Assembly: GCF_943737015.1 (NCBI RefSeq)
Contig: NZ_CALSFP010000001.1
Coordinates: 1,922,001-1,986,000, forward strand
Reading direction: 5' to 3'
DNA length: 64,000 bases
Origin: Staphylococcus sp. Marseille-Q5304
GTDB lineage: Bacteria; Bacillota; Bacilli; Staphylococcales; Staphylococcaceae
Shown here: piece after piece, positions 43,320 to 52,050 of the stretch
Position numbering within the stretch: position 1 is the stretch's first letter
How the letters are laid out: every line of letters starts with the position of its first letter
Made by a program: the position numbers and the translations under genes
The notes under the pieces: model-generated
What the model saw: the letters and a program-made list of their open reading frames with translations, nothing else
What the model was told of the DNA's origin: nothing
Databases searched by the model: none

Positions 43320-43680
43320 AAATTATTCCTCTTTTCATCTTTAATGAGGAGGCACTATATAGACAATAACTAAAACCACAACTATTCAATCCTTATTTTT
43401 GTCTGATATATAGAAGTCATTTACTTCCTAACACTATTATACTAAATTTACACCTAAATAACAAACAAATGTTCTATTTTTATAAGATTTAAATAACTTC
43501 TTAACAATCTCTATATAGTCCGTTATAAAGCTCTTTAAAACCTTTTCACACTAATTCATAAACTTTCAATAACAGAACTAATGTTCTCTTTTGGCTTAAA
43601 TTAATAATAAAATCATTAACAAAACTTAACGATTACGATTTAAAAAAGCCATGCACCTACTAAGTGCATGACCTATAAAT
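43320..43680. other. Gene-free island spacer with a terminator
   Basis: About 360 bases, AT-rich, without an ORF. It ends with the hairpin CATGCAC (43650-43656)/GTGCATG (43664-43670), followed on the minus strand by GGCTTTTTTAAA, which terminates the upstream operon. The remainder probably holds the promoter of the packaging-side operon. Confidence 0.6.
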
Positions 43681-44265
43681 TTATACATATTCTTTTAAAT
43701 CTCTAATTTGTTTAATATTCATCTTATAAATCGGTTTAGATTTACCATTTACGTTATAAGTATGTTCAATCAGATTTTTAGGTAATTGAGCAATCTCATA
43801 TGCTCGACTTATCGGCATATCTGCATTAGGCATATCATCAGGCGTTTTCTTAATTCTTTCTAGCACCCATTTATACTTATCATAATTTTTTAAGTTGATA
43901 CCATTCAACACACAATATAATTTCCATGCTGCAAACTTAAAATGTTCTTCTACCTGTTCTAATTCTAAGCAAATATTAATATACTTAGCTTTGCTGTTAT
44001 CCCACTTGTAAGGAATAGTTGGTATAATACTTTTATCATAATAAGTAATTGTAGCAACTTCTACACGCTCACATGTTATATATGATTTATTTAAATCTAA
44101 TGCAACGACCAACGACAATAAGTTACCTACTACATTATCATGATGATCTATCAATACATATTCATTACTATTTAACGTATAATCTTCTTCTTTAAATTTT
44201 AAAAATTCTATCAACACATCATCAGTTAGATTTAAGTCTTTAATATCCTTATCAACTAATGTCAT
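43681..44265 (-). CDS. Island protein of unknown function
   Basis: A 194-residue protein (MTLVDKDIKDLNLTDDVLIE), no membrane segment, with a C-terminal helical part (MPISRAYEIAQLPKNLIEHT). The ATG overlaps the stop of the preceding gene by 4 bases. It is followed by a terminator. Not recognised. Confidence 0.6.
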   Translation of the reverse strand: MTLVDKDIKDLNLTDDVLIEFLKFKEEDYTLNSNEYVLIDHHDNVVGNLLSLVVALDLNKSYITCERVEVATITYYDKSIIPTIPYKWDNSKAKYINICLELEQVEEHFKFAAWKLYCVLNGINLKNYDKYKWVLERIKKTPDDMPNADMPISRAYEIAQLPKNLIEHTYNVNGKSKPIYKMNIKQIRDLKEYV

Positions 44266-44906
44266 TGTTTCACACCTTTATAATAAGAGTGTTTCAATTC
44301 ATTTAATCGTTCAATTAATACTTTACTATCAACTTCATTAGCCTTCTCATTCTGAATAAACTCAGTAATGATTTTAAGCCCCTCAACTAATTCTGGTGCT
44401 GGTTCATTAATCCCTGTAGCTAATTGATACAACATTTCCATATTACCTATAACATCTGCATTACTAGATTGAACGCCTTCAAGTTCATCTATATTGAAAT
44501 CTCTACTCATGTAGTCGAACATGTCACTATTGTTACTTTCAGCAAAGGTTTCCAGTCCATACATAAAATAATCGTTATCAAACATAAAACTAGCCATCAT
44601 ATCGCTTATAGTGTCATGTGTACCATCATGTAAATCATAACCAGTATAATATCCTTCAATGCTCTCTATAAGTTTCTCAGTATGCTTTTCTGAAGCAATC
44701 TCAAAAGTTTTTCTCACTTCACAATCTTTTGTTAATACATGAGCGTACATCTTCCCTTTGCTCATCAGATACACAACATTAAACGGATCATTATATATCT
44801 TAAATGCAATTGGCATTTTATGACTACTTTCATGTAGTCCAGTGAAATATCTTAATAATGTTGCTGCTCTTGTTTCAAATTCATTTGCTATGATTTCAAC
44901 GTTCAT
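44262..44906 (-). CDS. Island protein of unknown function
   Basis: A 214-residue acidic protein (MNVEIIANEFETRAATLLRY) with alternating strand and helix. Coupled by ATGA overlap to the gene at 43681 and 4 bases after the GNAT gene, so these three form one operon. No recognisable domain; not a capsid size-determination protein as far as I can see. Confidence 0.6.
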   Translation of the reverse strand: MNVEIIANEFETRAATLLRYFTGLHESSHKMPIAFKIYNDPFNVVYLMSKGKMYAHVLTKDCEVRKTFEIASEKHTEKLIESIEGYYTGYDLHDGTHDTISDMMASFMFDNDYFMYGLETFAESNNSDMFDYMSRDFNIDELEGVQSSNADVIGNMEMLYQLATGINEPAPELVEGLKIITEFIQNEKANEVDSKVLIERLNELKHSYYKGVKQ

Positions 44907-44910
44907 ATTG

Positions 44911-45429
44911 TTACGCCTCTTTTCTTTTAATCATCAAATTTTCTTTTGCTCTTCCAAGTTTACCTATGCTTTCAAAACCATATTTTTCAAAATATCTAGT
45001 ATTAGAAATGGTTTCAGTCCATAAACAAGCCTCAATATTGAGTTTTGTAGAAATTGCCAATATATCTTTTAATAGCATTTTGCCATGTCCTTTTTTAAGT
45101 GAATTCAAATTATCTATTTCAATTATCCAAGCACTGTTATAATGCTCAATCAATTTAGGATTGGGCTTTCTGATACTGAACTTAATAGAACCTTTAAAAT
45201 CCCTTGTAAAGAGGATAATACCCCCGCTATTGATAAATAGATAATGCTTATCACATAAACCGAATACCTGATTGATAAATGATATATGTGGTTCTGTGGG
45301 GCTTGTAAACAAGCTCATTAATAAACCACCTTTAAATGCGTCTTGATTCTCTTTGACATGTTTTTTAAATTGTGTATTATTACTCAATATTTTAAATTGC
45401 TGATAGTCAATTTCTGTTATGGTTGTCAT
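44911..45429 (-). CDS. Island-encoded GNAT acetyltransferase
   Basis: A 172-residue GNAT-fold protein. The C-terminal half shows the acetyl-CoA region (SAWIIEIDNLNSLKKGHGKM, LLKDILAISTKLNIEACLW) and NTRYFEKYGFESIG. The glycine-rich loop KKGHGKML is shorter than usual. GGAGG precedes the ATG. It leads the first operon past the origin. A protein target or antibiotic cannot be inferred; enzymes of this kind in islands sometimes modify toxins or ribosomal proteins. Confidence 0.72.
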   Translation of the reverse strand: MTTITEIDYQQFKILSNNTQFKKHVKENQDAFKGGLLMSLFTSPTEPHISFINQVFGLCDKHYLFINSGGIILFTRDFKGSIKFSIRKPNPKLIEHYNSAWIIEIDNLNSLKKGHGKMLLKDILAISTKLNIEACLWTETISNTRYFEKYGFESIGKLGRAKENLMIKRKEA

Positions 45430-45518
45430 TTTATGACCTCCTTTTTATAAAAACTGGTTACAGTGGTTACAAATTAATATTCTGAATAATGAAAATATCA
45501 ATATCATGTCCCCCTTGT

Positions 45519-45813
45519 GTGTACTTTATGTACGAGTACACCGTTGTAATATTTCACTGTGTACCGTCTGAACCTTGATATGACTAGGTTCATAAAAGAT
45601 GATACACAGAGTACACACCATTTTTAATACCATGTTATATATTAAAAACATATACGAATAAAAGCGAAAATAACTGTATTCTATATTTATATATAATATA
45701 CTGTGTACTTCGTGTACTTTGTGTACTACTATCTTAAAAGCATTGATATAATAACGTTTGAACAGTACACATAATTTAAAAAAGGTGGGTACTTACTGTG
45801 TACTCGTGTGTAC
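45519..45813. other. Replication origin of the island: iterons flanking an AT-rich core
   Basis: Ten copies of GTGTAC in either orientation fall in two clusters: 45519, 45536, 45559 and 45611 on one side; 45703, 45712, 45721, 45765, 45798 and 45808 on the other. Between them (45617-45702) lies an almost pure A/T stretch. The last iteron is 5 bases from the rep stop codon. This is the architecture of SaPI origins bound and melted by Rep. Confidence 0.85.
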
Positions 45814-45817
45814 CTTT

Positions 45818-47521
45818 TTAATATTCTGAATATGGGTTATGTGAATTTGAAAAATCAAATCCCAGTTCTTTGATTACGTCTTGTTTTATTGCATATCCCA
45901 AATAACGTTTATTATTATGCTTAACTTGTTTTTGTAATCTATTTTTATCAGTTATCAAATAACCTTTTTCGTTCCATGATTCCATTACTGTTTTTTTCTC
46001 GTATTTCAGTTTTTCAGAAACCGTTTCAGTCATAATAGATAAGTAATCACGTTTATATATCGCTTTGACATCTCCATACTTAACATTGGGGTAGCCGTCG
46101 CCCTCAATACTGTTACGGTTAGCATCTAAATACTGTAATATCTCTTCAAGTCTTAATTTAGAATTATCGATATTTGAGTTATTCTTCATCATACTGTTAT
46201 AAGCTTCGTCCATGATTTTAAAATGTTCATGTTCAAACCCATCTATATCATTGAGTATTTCCCCCGTCGTTTGTAATAATGCAAATGCGCTACCTAAGCG
46301 TTGCATAACTTCATTGCTACTTTTAGCATTATAATATCGTCTAGCACTTTTAAATGCCTGTTTATAACCCTCTTTATTAGATTGATATTGTTTTATAAAT
46401 GCCTTACCTAGTGTCCCGTAATTTTCTCTGAATGCTTCATCAAGTGTAATAAAATCAAAGTCCTCAGGATAAGGTTTATCTTGTAACGTAACCACTCTCG
46501 CTGAAACGCCACCTTTTCCCTTTCCGATATCTGTAATAGAAACTTCCCCCGTAGATAACATGATATTATGCCAATACGTTTGTTCATTGATTGTTAAATT
46601 TCTATTACTTCTTGATTTACTTTCTCCACTAGAAAATGTGTAAGCCGTATCAATTACATTCTTCTCAGACGTATTACGTGTATCGTCTTTAGGCATAGGA
46701 AACGAATTTAAAAAGGTCGCTAATGCCATAATGCTATTTTTAGTTGAATCCCAAGTTGTTACTAGGTCAGTTTTTCCCCACACGCTAGAAACTAAATTTA
46801 ATGTAAAAGTTTTTCCCGTTGATGTACGCCCTGATATTTCAGTAATAAACGGTTGTAAACCAAATTCACGCACTAACACAGAGCCTAATGATGCGTATAA
46901 CATGACCATTACCATTGGCAAATGTTTTATTTTGCTAAATACTTTATTAGCGTAATCGTTAAGCGTCCCTTTACTCTCAAATGCATTTATTATCTTTTGA
47001 TATCCTCTATCGTTTGTGTGCAACTTCACATCAAAATTTTTCAATTCTTCCTTATACGGATATATAAAGTAACTTTTAATATGCCCTAACCGTGTTGACA
47101 CCTTTATTTTTATAGGTGGATTGTAACGCTTATATTCGTTGATATATTCAACCAAATACGCCATCGTTGTTGTCGTTACATCTAACTTATAATTAGATAA
47201 TTTTAATAGTTGTCGACTATCAGAAATTTGTTCACCACTTACACCTAAATTAACGGGTGTTTTACCGTCATAAAATTTAAGGTTGTAACTTACTTCATTA
47301 CTTTCTATATCTTCGTATCGTTCAGTAATTTCAGGGATAGTATTGGTAATAAATATTTTTTTATCGGGTTTATCAACTTTTTTACTCGGTATAATTTTAT
47401 ATAATGCCGTACCATACTGATGAGGTTCTAACATGTAGCCTTTAGGGATAATGTTTTGGGTTTCTTTCTTTTCGGTCTCTTCGATGTTTTTTAAAATATC
47501 TTCTTTACTTAATTCACTCAT
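45818..47521 (-). CDS. rep: Island replication initiator/helicase (Rep, DUF927 type)
   Basis: A 567-residue helicase-type initiator. The DUF927/AAA-like core (about 190-420) has the Walker A motif SGRTSTGKT and a following hydrophobic strand (NLVSSVWG). The C-terminal part (about 460-567) is probably the iteron-binding winged helix. TAGGAGG precedes the ATG at 47521. The iterons lie immediately downstream of the stop, as in SaPIs. It begins 10 bases after the primase gene stop. Confidence 0.85.
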   Translation of the reverse strand: MSELSKEDILKNIEETEKKETQNIIPKGYMLEPHQYGTALYKIIPSKKVDKPDKKIFITNTIPEITERYEDIESNEVSYNLKFYDGKTPVNLGVSGEQISDSRQLLKLSNYKLDVTTTTMAYLVEYINEYKRYNPPIKIKVSTRLGHIKSYFIYPYKEELKNFDVKLHTNDRGYQKIINAFESKGTLNDYANKVFSKIKHLPMVMVMLYASLGSVLVREFGLQPFITEISGRTSTGKTFTLNLVSSVWGKTDLVTTWDSTKNSIMALATFLNSFPMPKDDTRNTSEKNVIDTAYTFSSGESKSRSNRNLTINEQTYWHNIMLSTGEVSITDIGKGKGGVSARVVTLQDKPYPEDFDFITLDEAFRENYGTLGKAFIKQYQSNKEGYKQAFKSARRYYNAKSSNEVMQRLGSAFALLQTTGEILNDIDGFEHEHFKIMDEAYNSMMKNNSNIDNSKLRLEEILQYLDANRNSIEGDGYPNVKYGDVKAIYKRDYLSIMTETVSEKLKYEKKTVMESWNEKGYLITDKNRLQKQVKHNNKRYLGYAIKQDVIKELGFDFSNSHNPYSEY

Positions 47522-47531
47522 AAAAAACCTC

Positions 47532-48431
47532 CTACTTACTTCTTGTATATTTTTCATATATTGAGTTAAATGTCGTATTAACTCTAGATTCGCTTAAAGG
47601 GGGATTATTTAGGTGATTCCACGCACTCACAAGCCCATATACAAGTGTAGGTTCTACATTTCGGCGTAAAAGATAACCTGTTAAAGAGGCTAACGAATTT
47701 GTACGATTTCCATCATCTACCCCAAACGCTAAACTTTTCCAATGGGCGGGGTCACGTTTTTTATGTGTATTTGAATAATCCAGTGTAATTGTTTCTTCTG
47801 GAGGGTACCTCTGAAAGCATCGCTCTAATTGTTCACGTGTGATAAAAGGGGCGTCATTGATGAACCAGTGAAATGGTAAATTGCTCTGTTTAATCGTAGG
47901 TAATGCTGAAAGTTGGATAGGGTTTAAACAATGTTCATCTATAGTCTCATCGATATATCGAGCTAATGCACTAGCATATTGGGTGTATTCTTTTGGTTCT
48001 ACTATGTCATCTATAGGCACCAACACACGAAAACGTGGCTTTAACCCTTTATCTGTCTCATCTTGTACATCCCTATGTCTGTACGTTGAATGAATGAAAT
48101 ACGCAAAGTGTTTTAATTTACTTTTAATATTGTTTAAAAATGTTTCCATGTCCTCTATATCGTCATAATCTAAAGAAAACACTTCACGATACATAACATA
48201 TTTTTCTTGTCGTCTATGCGGTAATACCTCGCCCGTTTTTTCATCTACACCTTCAGCAACATCACCATAAATAGCAGCACCATTTTTATATTTATCTGTA
48301 GCACTGATTTTAGGTTGTGTAAGAAACGTACACCATTCCGACCACTTCACATTTTTTACATCGTCGGTGCCTTTTGATGTTAAGCTTTTATAAATTAATA
48401 TGTGAAAATCCCCATCATGTTTAAGATGCAT
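47532..48431 (-). CDS. pri: Island primase (Pri)
   Basis: A 299-residue protein with an archaeo-eukaryotic-primase-like core (VFSLDYDDIEDMETFLNN, AYFIHSTYRHRD, RFRVLVPIDD) where the acidic FSLDYDD segment would bind metal, and a C-terminal PriCT-like helical domain (SLASLTGYLLRRNVEPTLVY). GGAGG fixes the ATG at 48431. Co-transcribed with rep. Predicted to make primers at the island origin. Confidence 0.82.
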   Translation of the reverse strand: MHLKHDGDFHILIYKSLTSKGTDDVKNVKWSEWCTFLTQPKISATDKYKNGAAIYGDVAEGVDEKTGEVLPHRRQEKYVMYREVFSLDYDDIEDMETFLNNIKSKLKHFAYFIHSTYRHRDVQDETDKGLKPRFRVLVPIDDIVEPKEYTQYASALARYIDETIDEHCLNPIQLSALPTIKQSNLPFHWFINDAPFITREQLERCFQRYPPEETITLDYSNTHKKRDPAHWKSLAFGVDDGNRTNSLASLTGYLLRRNVEPTLVYGLVSAWNHLNNPPLSESRVNTTFNSIYEKYTRSK

Positions 48432-48456
48432 ATTTTTAACCTCCAATATCTATTAA

Positions 48457-48512
48457 AAACAAGCAATAAATGTTATAATAAAGGACGAATAAGCTTATAT
48501 TATTGCTTGTTT
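48457..48512. promoter_or_regulatory. Long hairpin upstream of pri-rep
   Basis: Thirteen-base perfect arms AAACAAGCAATAA (48457-48469) and TTATTGCTTGTTT (48500-48512) have T-runs on both outer sides. It lies between the DUF1474 gene and pri, so it can end the early transcript or attenuate replication genes. Confidence 0.7.
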
Positions 48513-48566
48513 CTTTTTTTTAATAATAGGTTTGGTCCACCCGAACCAAACCCATTACCTTATTTT

Positions 48567-48872
48567 TTATGCGTTATCTGATTCTGTCGCCAAACTTACA
48601 TCAGATGACGCTATTTCTATTTCACGGATTTTTTCCATAATGTCGTCAAAATCTCTCATATACATAAGCATTAAATCAATAACCTGTGTGTTTTTGATAC
48701 GGTGCTCGTGATATTTCCAGCCATGCGTATATATTTCTTTTTTAGTTAACATATGATTAGGTTCATGTGTGAAATACTCATCATCAAACCATACAAAAGA
48801 TGTTACAACATCATTAATTTTCTCTTGTACTACTTCTAAATCATCAAATAAATTTCTTAATTCCCACTCCAT
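48567..48872 (-). CDS. DUF1474-family island protein
   Basis: A 101-residue protein of the DUF1474 family typical of staphylococcal islands and phages (MEWELRNLFDDLEVVQEKIND, YFTHEPNHMLTKKEIYTHGW). Acidic and helical; function unknown. TTAAGGAG precedes the ATG. Part of the early leftward operon. Confidence 0.8.
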   Translation of the reverse strand: MEWELRNLFDDLEVVQEKINDVVTSFVWFDDEYFTHEPNHMLTKKEIYTHGWKYHEHRIKNTQVIDLMLMYMRDFDDIMEKIREIEIASSDVSLATESDNA

Positions 48873-48886
48873 TATTGCTTAACTCC

Positions 48887-48949
48887 TTAACTAATTTTTT
48901 TATTATAAATTTCTTTAGCTTCAATTAAACTTTTAGTTTCCCAATTCAT
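48887..48949 (-). CDS. Possible 20-residue island microprotein
   Basis: MNWETKSLIEAKEIYNKKIS, with GGGAG 8 bases before the ATG. Its start lies within the last codons of the preceding gene and its stop overlaps the ribosome binding site of the DUF1474 gene, which suggests coupling. Short, so uncertain. Confidence 0.35.
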   Translation of the reverse strand: MNWETKSLIEAKEIYNKKIS

Positions 48950-49151
48950 TTTCATTCTCCCATTCAAAATTATTTACTAATATTTCAGAAACTACTTCAC
49001 ATATAAACTGAAGTTGCTGTTCACGATTAAGTGTTTCTTTCCATTCTTGGTTGCCTTCTTCTACTCTGTGAGTGTATTCTGTACGTTTATCTTTTACTGC
49101 ATAATCAAGTGTTTTATAAATACTTTTTATTACTTCAATATTATTCTTCAT
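48933..49151 (-). CDS. Small island protein
   Basis: A 72-residue acidic helical protein (MKNNIEVIKSIYKTLDYAVK, ending NNFEWENENELGN). Its start overlaps the stop of the small membrane protein gene by 11 bases. Not recognised, but its place in the early operon is usual for SaPI small genes. Confidence 0.6.
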   Translation of the reverse strand: MKNNIEVIKSIYKTLDYAVKDKRTEYTHRVEEGNQEWKETLNREQQLQFICEVVSEILVNNFEWENENELGN

Positions 49152-49299
49152 TTACTGCTCCTAAATTTTCTTCAATATTTAACGCTGCGATCAAACTACC
49201 TAACATGTGAATTGCGAAAGCCACATGTATTCCTATTAACCAACCACTAAGGAGTGAGATTACTGAAATTAATATTAATTTGAATATAAATTTAGCCAT
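49141..49299 (-). CDS. Small island membrane protein
   Basis: A 52-residue protein (MAKFIFKLILISVISLLSGW) with two hydrophobic segments (about 4-22 and 24-40) and an acidic tail. It was found by reading the strand; a strong TTGGAGGTG lies 5 bases before the ATG. It overlaps the next gene by 11 bases. Function unknown; small hydrophobic early genes are common in these islands. Confidence 0.65.
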   Translation of the reverse strand: MAKFIFKLILISVISLLSGWLIGIHVAFAIHMLGSLIAALNIEENLGAVNEE

Positions 49300-49318
49300 T
49301 TTAACACCTCCAACGTTT

Positions 49319-49591
49319 TTATAAATATTTTTTGTGTTTTGCTTTTAAATACTTTTCAAACTGTTCTACGTTCACAAGTGTTAGTGTGCTGCTAATGTCA
49401 ATATACATATCTTCAATACCTAAATTGTCATCTTCATAAGACTTTAAAAGTCGGTAGAAAGTTGAGTAACTAATATTGAAGATTTCACTGATTAATTTCG
49501 GCTTTGCGTATTTAACTGGGAATACGATTTGCTTTTCTTCAAGTGCAGTATTCTGTTTAGTTGGTAAATCTTGCAGCTTTACATGTGGCAT
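49319..49591 (-). CDS. Island early regulator, helix-turn-helix
   Basis: A 90-residue protein with a resolvase-like helix-turn-helix (KPKLISEIFNISYSTFYRLL) and an acidic tail. It follows the excisionase-like gene after 3 bases. Likely to help excision or early transcription. AGGAGG precedes the ATG. Confidence 0.6.
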   Translation of the reverse strand: MPHVKLQDLPTKQNTALEEKQIVFPVKYAKPKLISEIFNISYSTFYRLLKSYEDDNLGIEDMYIDISSTLTLVNVEQFEKYLKAKHKKYL

Positions 49592-49594
49592 AGT

Positions 49595-49756
49595 TTAGAC
49601 CTCCTCTTTTTCTAATGTGTCTAGTAACTTTTCTTTATTGATAAGAAGCTTGCCACCAATTTTGGTATGTGGAATTACATTTTTTTGAATAAGTTTATAT
49701 GTGTGTCTCTCACTCATTCTTATCAATTCAGCTGTTTCCTTAACAGTAAGATACAT
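49595..49756 (-). CDS. xis: Excisionase-like MerR-type helix-turn-helix protein
   Basis: A 53-residue single helix-turn-helix protein (MYLTVKETAELIRMSERHTY, KIGGKLLINKEKLLDTLE), the Xis/AlpA-like DNA-binding type. GCGAGGTG precedes the ATG at 49756; the longer frame has no ribosome binding site. It is the first gene leftward from the control region, so it would be the first expressed when the repressor is removed. Confidence 0.72.
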   Translation of the reverse strand: MYLTVKETAELIRMSERHTYKLIQKNVIPHTKIGGKLLINKEKLLDTLEKEEV

Positions 49757-49959
49757 ATAATCACCTCGCTTATAGTCCATATACAATACTTAAATTGTAT
49801 ATTTGTATTATATGCAGTACTATGAAAACTGTCAATATGTTTGTCTTATTTTTATTTTTCGTACTGTATTTAATACATTTTTAATTTAGAGTACTTCTTA
49901 TATGTCTTTTTTAGTTCTCATAGACTTATAAAGATGGTATATTTATTTTGGTGATTATT
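49757..49959. promoter_or_regulatory. Island divergent control region with operator palindrome
   Basis: The spacer between the repressor gene and the leftward operon contains ATATACAAT (49779-49787) and its exact complement ATTGTATAT (49794-49802) 6 bases apart, just upstream of the excisionase ribosome binding site. Several GTACT/AGTAC elements follow (49817, 49861, 49891). These are probable binding sites of the repressor. Confidence 0.6.
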
Positions 49960-50721
49960 ATGATAAAATTTAACTTAAAAAAATTATTAGATGAAAAAGA
50001 TTACTCTATTACTAAGTTACATTCCGAAACTGGAATTTCTAGAAATTCATTAACCTTATTAGCAAATGGAAAAAGTCAAGGCGTTCAATTTGAAACTCTA
50101 GAAAAGATAGCTATTGCTTTAAATGTAGAAATTAGTGATTTATTCATAAGATCGTTTGACGTTCTTCAATTCCAAATAATTACTAAAGAAATTAAAGATG
50201 TAAACGAAATACCTCAATATGAAAGTGAACTAGGAAAAGGCATTAGAGATATAAATAGAAATCGTTTTAAAGAAAATGAATTAAATACTTTAAAATGTCG
50301 TTTAGTTATTGATGATAAGGAAAGAATATTCTATTTTCCTTATCGTTTAATAGTTAAGTTTAATCCTGTCCCTAGCTTTGATATTGAAATAGATATAAAA
50401 AGATACGATATAGAAAAAAACTTCCAATTTTTATATAACGAATTTTTTTATTTAGACTATTTAATAAATTACTACTTTACTAATTCCATAATGAAATTTG
50501 AGGAAAATTTTATAAAAAAGATGGTTGAAGAATATAATTTAAACGCTTATATATTAAAATTTCGTGAAGATTTAAAGAAAGAGAGAGATTATCAAGTTAT
50601 TAGTTTAACTAAAAAATTAAGAACGAATAAAAAGAGTTTAAATGATTTTATTGATAAATTTAACAGAAATTATTCTTATAAAGTTACTATTGATGATGGT
50701 ATAATTTTAAATTCTAAATAA
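49960..50721 (+). CDS. Island repressor (Stl-like), XRE helix-turn-helix
   Basis: A 253-residue protein. The N-terminal XRE helix-turn-helix (about 8-62, DYSITKLHSETGISRNSLTL, LANGKSQGVQFETLEKIAIA) binds DNA; the large C-terminal domain, rich in Lys and Asn, is where Stl repressors bind the helper-phage protein that induces the island. No LexA-type protease motif, so SOS self-cleavage is unlikely. Start at the ATG 49960, with TTGGTGA upstream. It is divergent from the early operon and 23 bases before the integrase gene. Confidence 0.78.
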   Translation: MIKFNLKKLLDEKDYSITKLHSETGISRNSLTLLANGKSQGVQFETLEKIAIALNVEISDLFIRSFDVLQFQIITKEIKDVNEIPQYESELGKGIRDINRNRFKENELNTLKCRLVIDDKERIFYFPYRLIVKFNPVPSFDIEIDIKRYDIEKNFQFLYNEFFYLDYLINYYFTNSIMKFEENFIKKMVEEYNLNAYILKFREDLKKERDYQVISLTKKLRTNKKSLNDFIDKFNRNYSYKVTIDDGIILNSK

Positions 50722-50744
50722 AATAGAATTGGAGGATCATTCAC

Positions 50745-51959
50745 ATGTGGCATGAGAAATTTACTAATAAACATGGTGAAACTAAATATCGCTATTATGA
50801 GAAGTATAAAGACCCTCTCACAAACAAATGGCGACGTGTTAGCGTGGTGCTTAATAAGAATGGTAAGCAGTCACAAAAAGAGGCTCAGAAACGCTTAAAT
50901 GAGCGTATAGAGGCAAAGGTAAATGACAAGACACCTACTACACTTAAGTCACTAACTTTCCATGCTGCATGTGATGAGTGGTTTGAACATTATAAATTAA
51001 CATCTGGATCTAAACAGTCAACTATTACTACTAAAAGCTATAAGGTTGCTCACATCAAAAGAAATATAGACAAAGATATTCTTGTTCAAAATATGAATGC
51101 TAAAGTTATACAAGATTTAATTAACTCATCATTAAAAGATGGACTAAGCCATAAAGTAGTTAAAGACGATTTAAGTATCATCAAAAATATACTTCGATAT
51201 ACTCAAAAGAAATATAACATCACTGATATATCGTACATAGATGATGTTGTTATGCCTAAAAAAGCGACTACAAGAGAAGAAGTTAAAGCTAAACGTGAGA
51301 ATTATTTAGAAATGACTGAAATTCTGGCTATTGCTGAAGAATTAAAACGCATAGCAAATAAAAAGCGTGCTAGTTATATGAAAAGATCATACTTATTTAC
51401 TGCTTACATAGTTGAATTTCAAGCATTAAATGGCATGCGTATTGGTGAACTATTAGCAATTCAACCCGATAATATTGATTTTGAAAATAAGAAACTTCTC
51501 ATTGATGGCACTATACACTGGCACAAAGATGGTAACAAAATAGGTTTCAAAGATACTACAAAAACAGCATCATCATATCGTACTATATCTTTAACTACTA
51601 GAAGTTGTGATATTTTGCGTAAGGTTATGTTGGAAAATAAGAGAGCGATACAATGGGAAAACATGTATGTTGATAGAGGTTTTATATTTACAAGTCATAG
51701 AGGTAACCCTCTACCTCTCACATCAATAAACAGAAATATACAAATAGCTACACAAAATATAGGGATAAAAAAGCATGTGACAAGTCACAGTATGCGTCAC
51801 AGTCACATATCATTATTATCGCAATTAGGTGTATCTCTTAAAGCTATAATGGAGCGTGTAGGTCACACAGACCATAAAACAACATTAGAAATATATAGCC
51901 ACGTCACCGAGCAAATGGATAAAGATATGATGAATAAATTAGAAAAAGTTGGAAATTAA
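50745..51959 (+). CDS. int: Tyrosine-recombinase integrase
   Basis: A 404-residue site-specific recombinase that integrates and excises the island at guaA. The AP2-like arm-binding N terminus (about 1-60), a SAM-like core-binding domain (about 70-170) and the catalytic domain are present, with Arg in NGMRIGELLAI, HSMRHSHISLL, the VGHTDH box, and the nucleophile Tyr in LEIYSHVTEQM. GGAGG precedes the ATG. Same strand as the repressor and likely co-transcribed. It reads toward the att site. Confidence 0.95.
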   Translation: MWHEKFTNKHGETKYRYYEKYKDPLTNKWRRVSVVLNKNGKQSQKEAQKRLNERIEAKVNDKTPTTLKSLTFHAACDEWFEHYKLTSGSKQSTITTKSYKVAHIKRNIDKDILVQNMNAKVIQDLINSSLKDGLSHKVVKDDLSIIKNILRYTQKKYNITDISYIDDVVMPKKATTREEVKAKRENYLEMTEILAIAEELKRIANKKRASYMKRSYLFTAYIVEFQALNGMRIGELLAIQPDNIDFENKKLLIDGTIHWHKDGNKIGFKDTTKTASSYRTISLTTRSCDILRKVMLENKRAIQWENMYVDRGFIFTSHRGNPLPLTSINRNIQIATQNIGIKKHVTSHSMRHSHISLLSQLGVSLKAIMERVGHTDHKTTLEIYSHVTEQMDKDMMNKLEKVGN

Positions 51960-51966
51960 TTTAATA

Positions 51967-51987
51967 TGCCCTTTTTCTGCCCTTTTT
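51967..51987. repeat. GCCCTT repeats, right island end
   Basis: TGCCCTTTTTCTGCCCTTTT lies between the integrase stop and the att copy. It matches the repeats at the left end (40386-40430) and is a candidate arm site. Confidence 0.5.
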
Positions 51988-52001
51988 TAATTTAAAAATC
52001 A

Positions 52002-52036
52002 TAAAAAACAACCTCTTAAGCCTATGCCTAAGAGGT
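52002..52036 (-). terminator. Present terminator of guaA, provided by the island end
   Basis: CCTCTTAAG (52012-52020) pairs with CCTAAGAGG (52027-52035), followed on the minus strand by TTGTTTTTTATG. It lies 15 bases inside the att copy and so is carried by the island. Confidence 0.72.
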
Positions 52037-52050
52037 TTCTTCATTTTATG

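Noticed and set aside
45440-45510. CRISPR array near the GTGTAC repeats
   Set aside because: The repeats are only 6-9 bases, of mixed orientation and irregular spacing; they fit origin iterons, not CRISPR.
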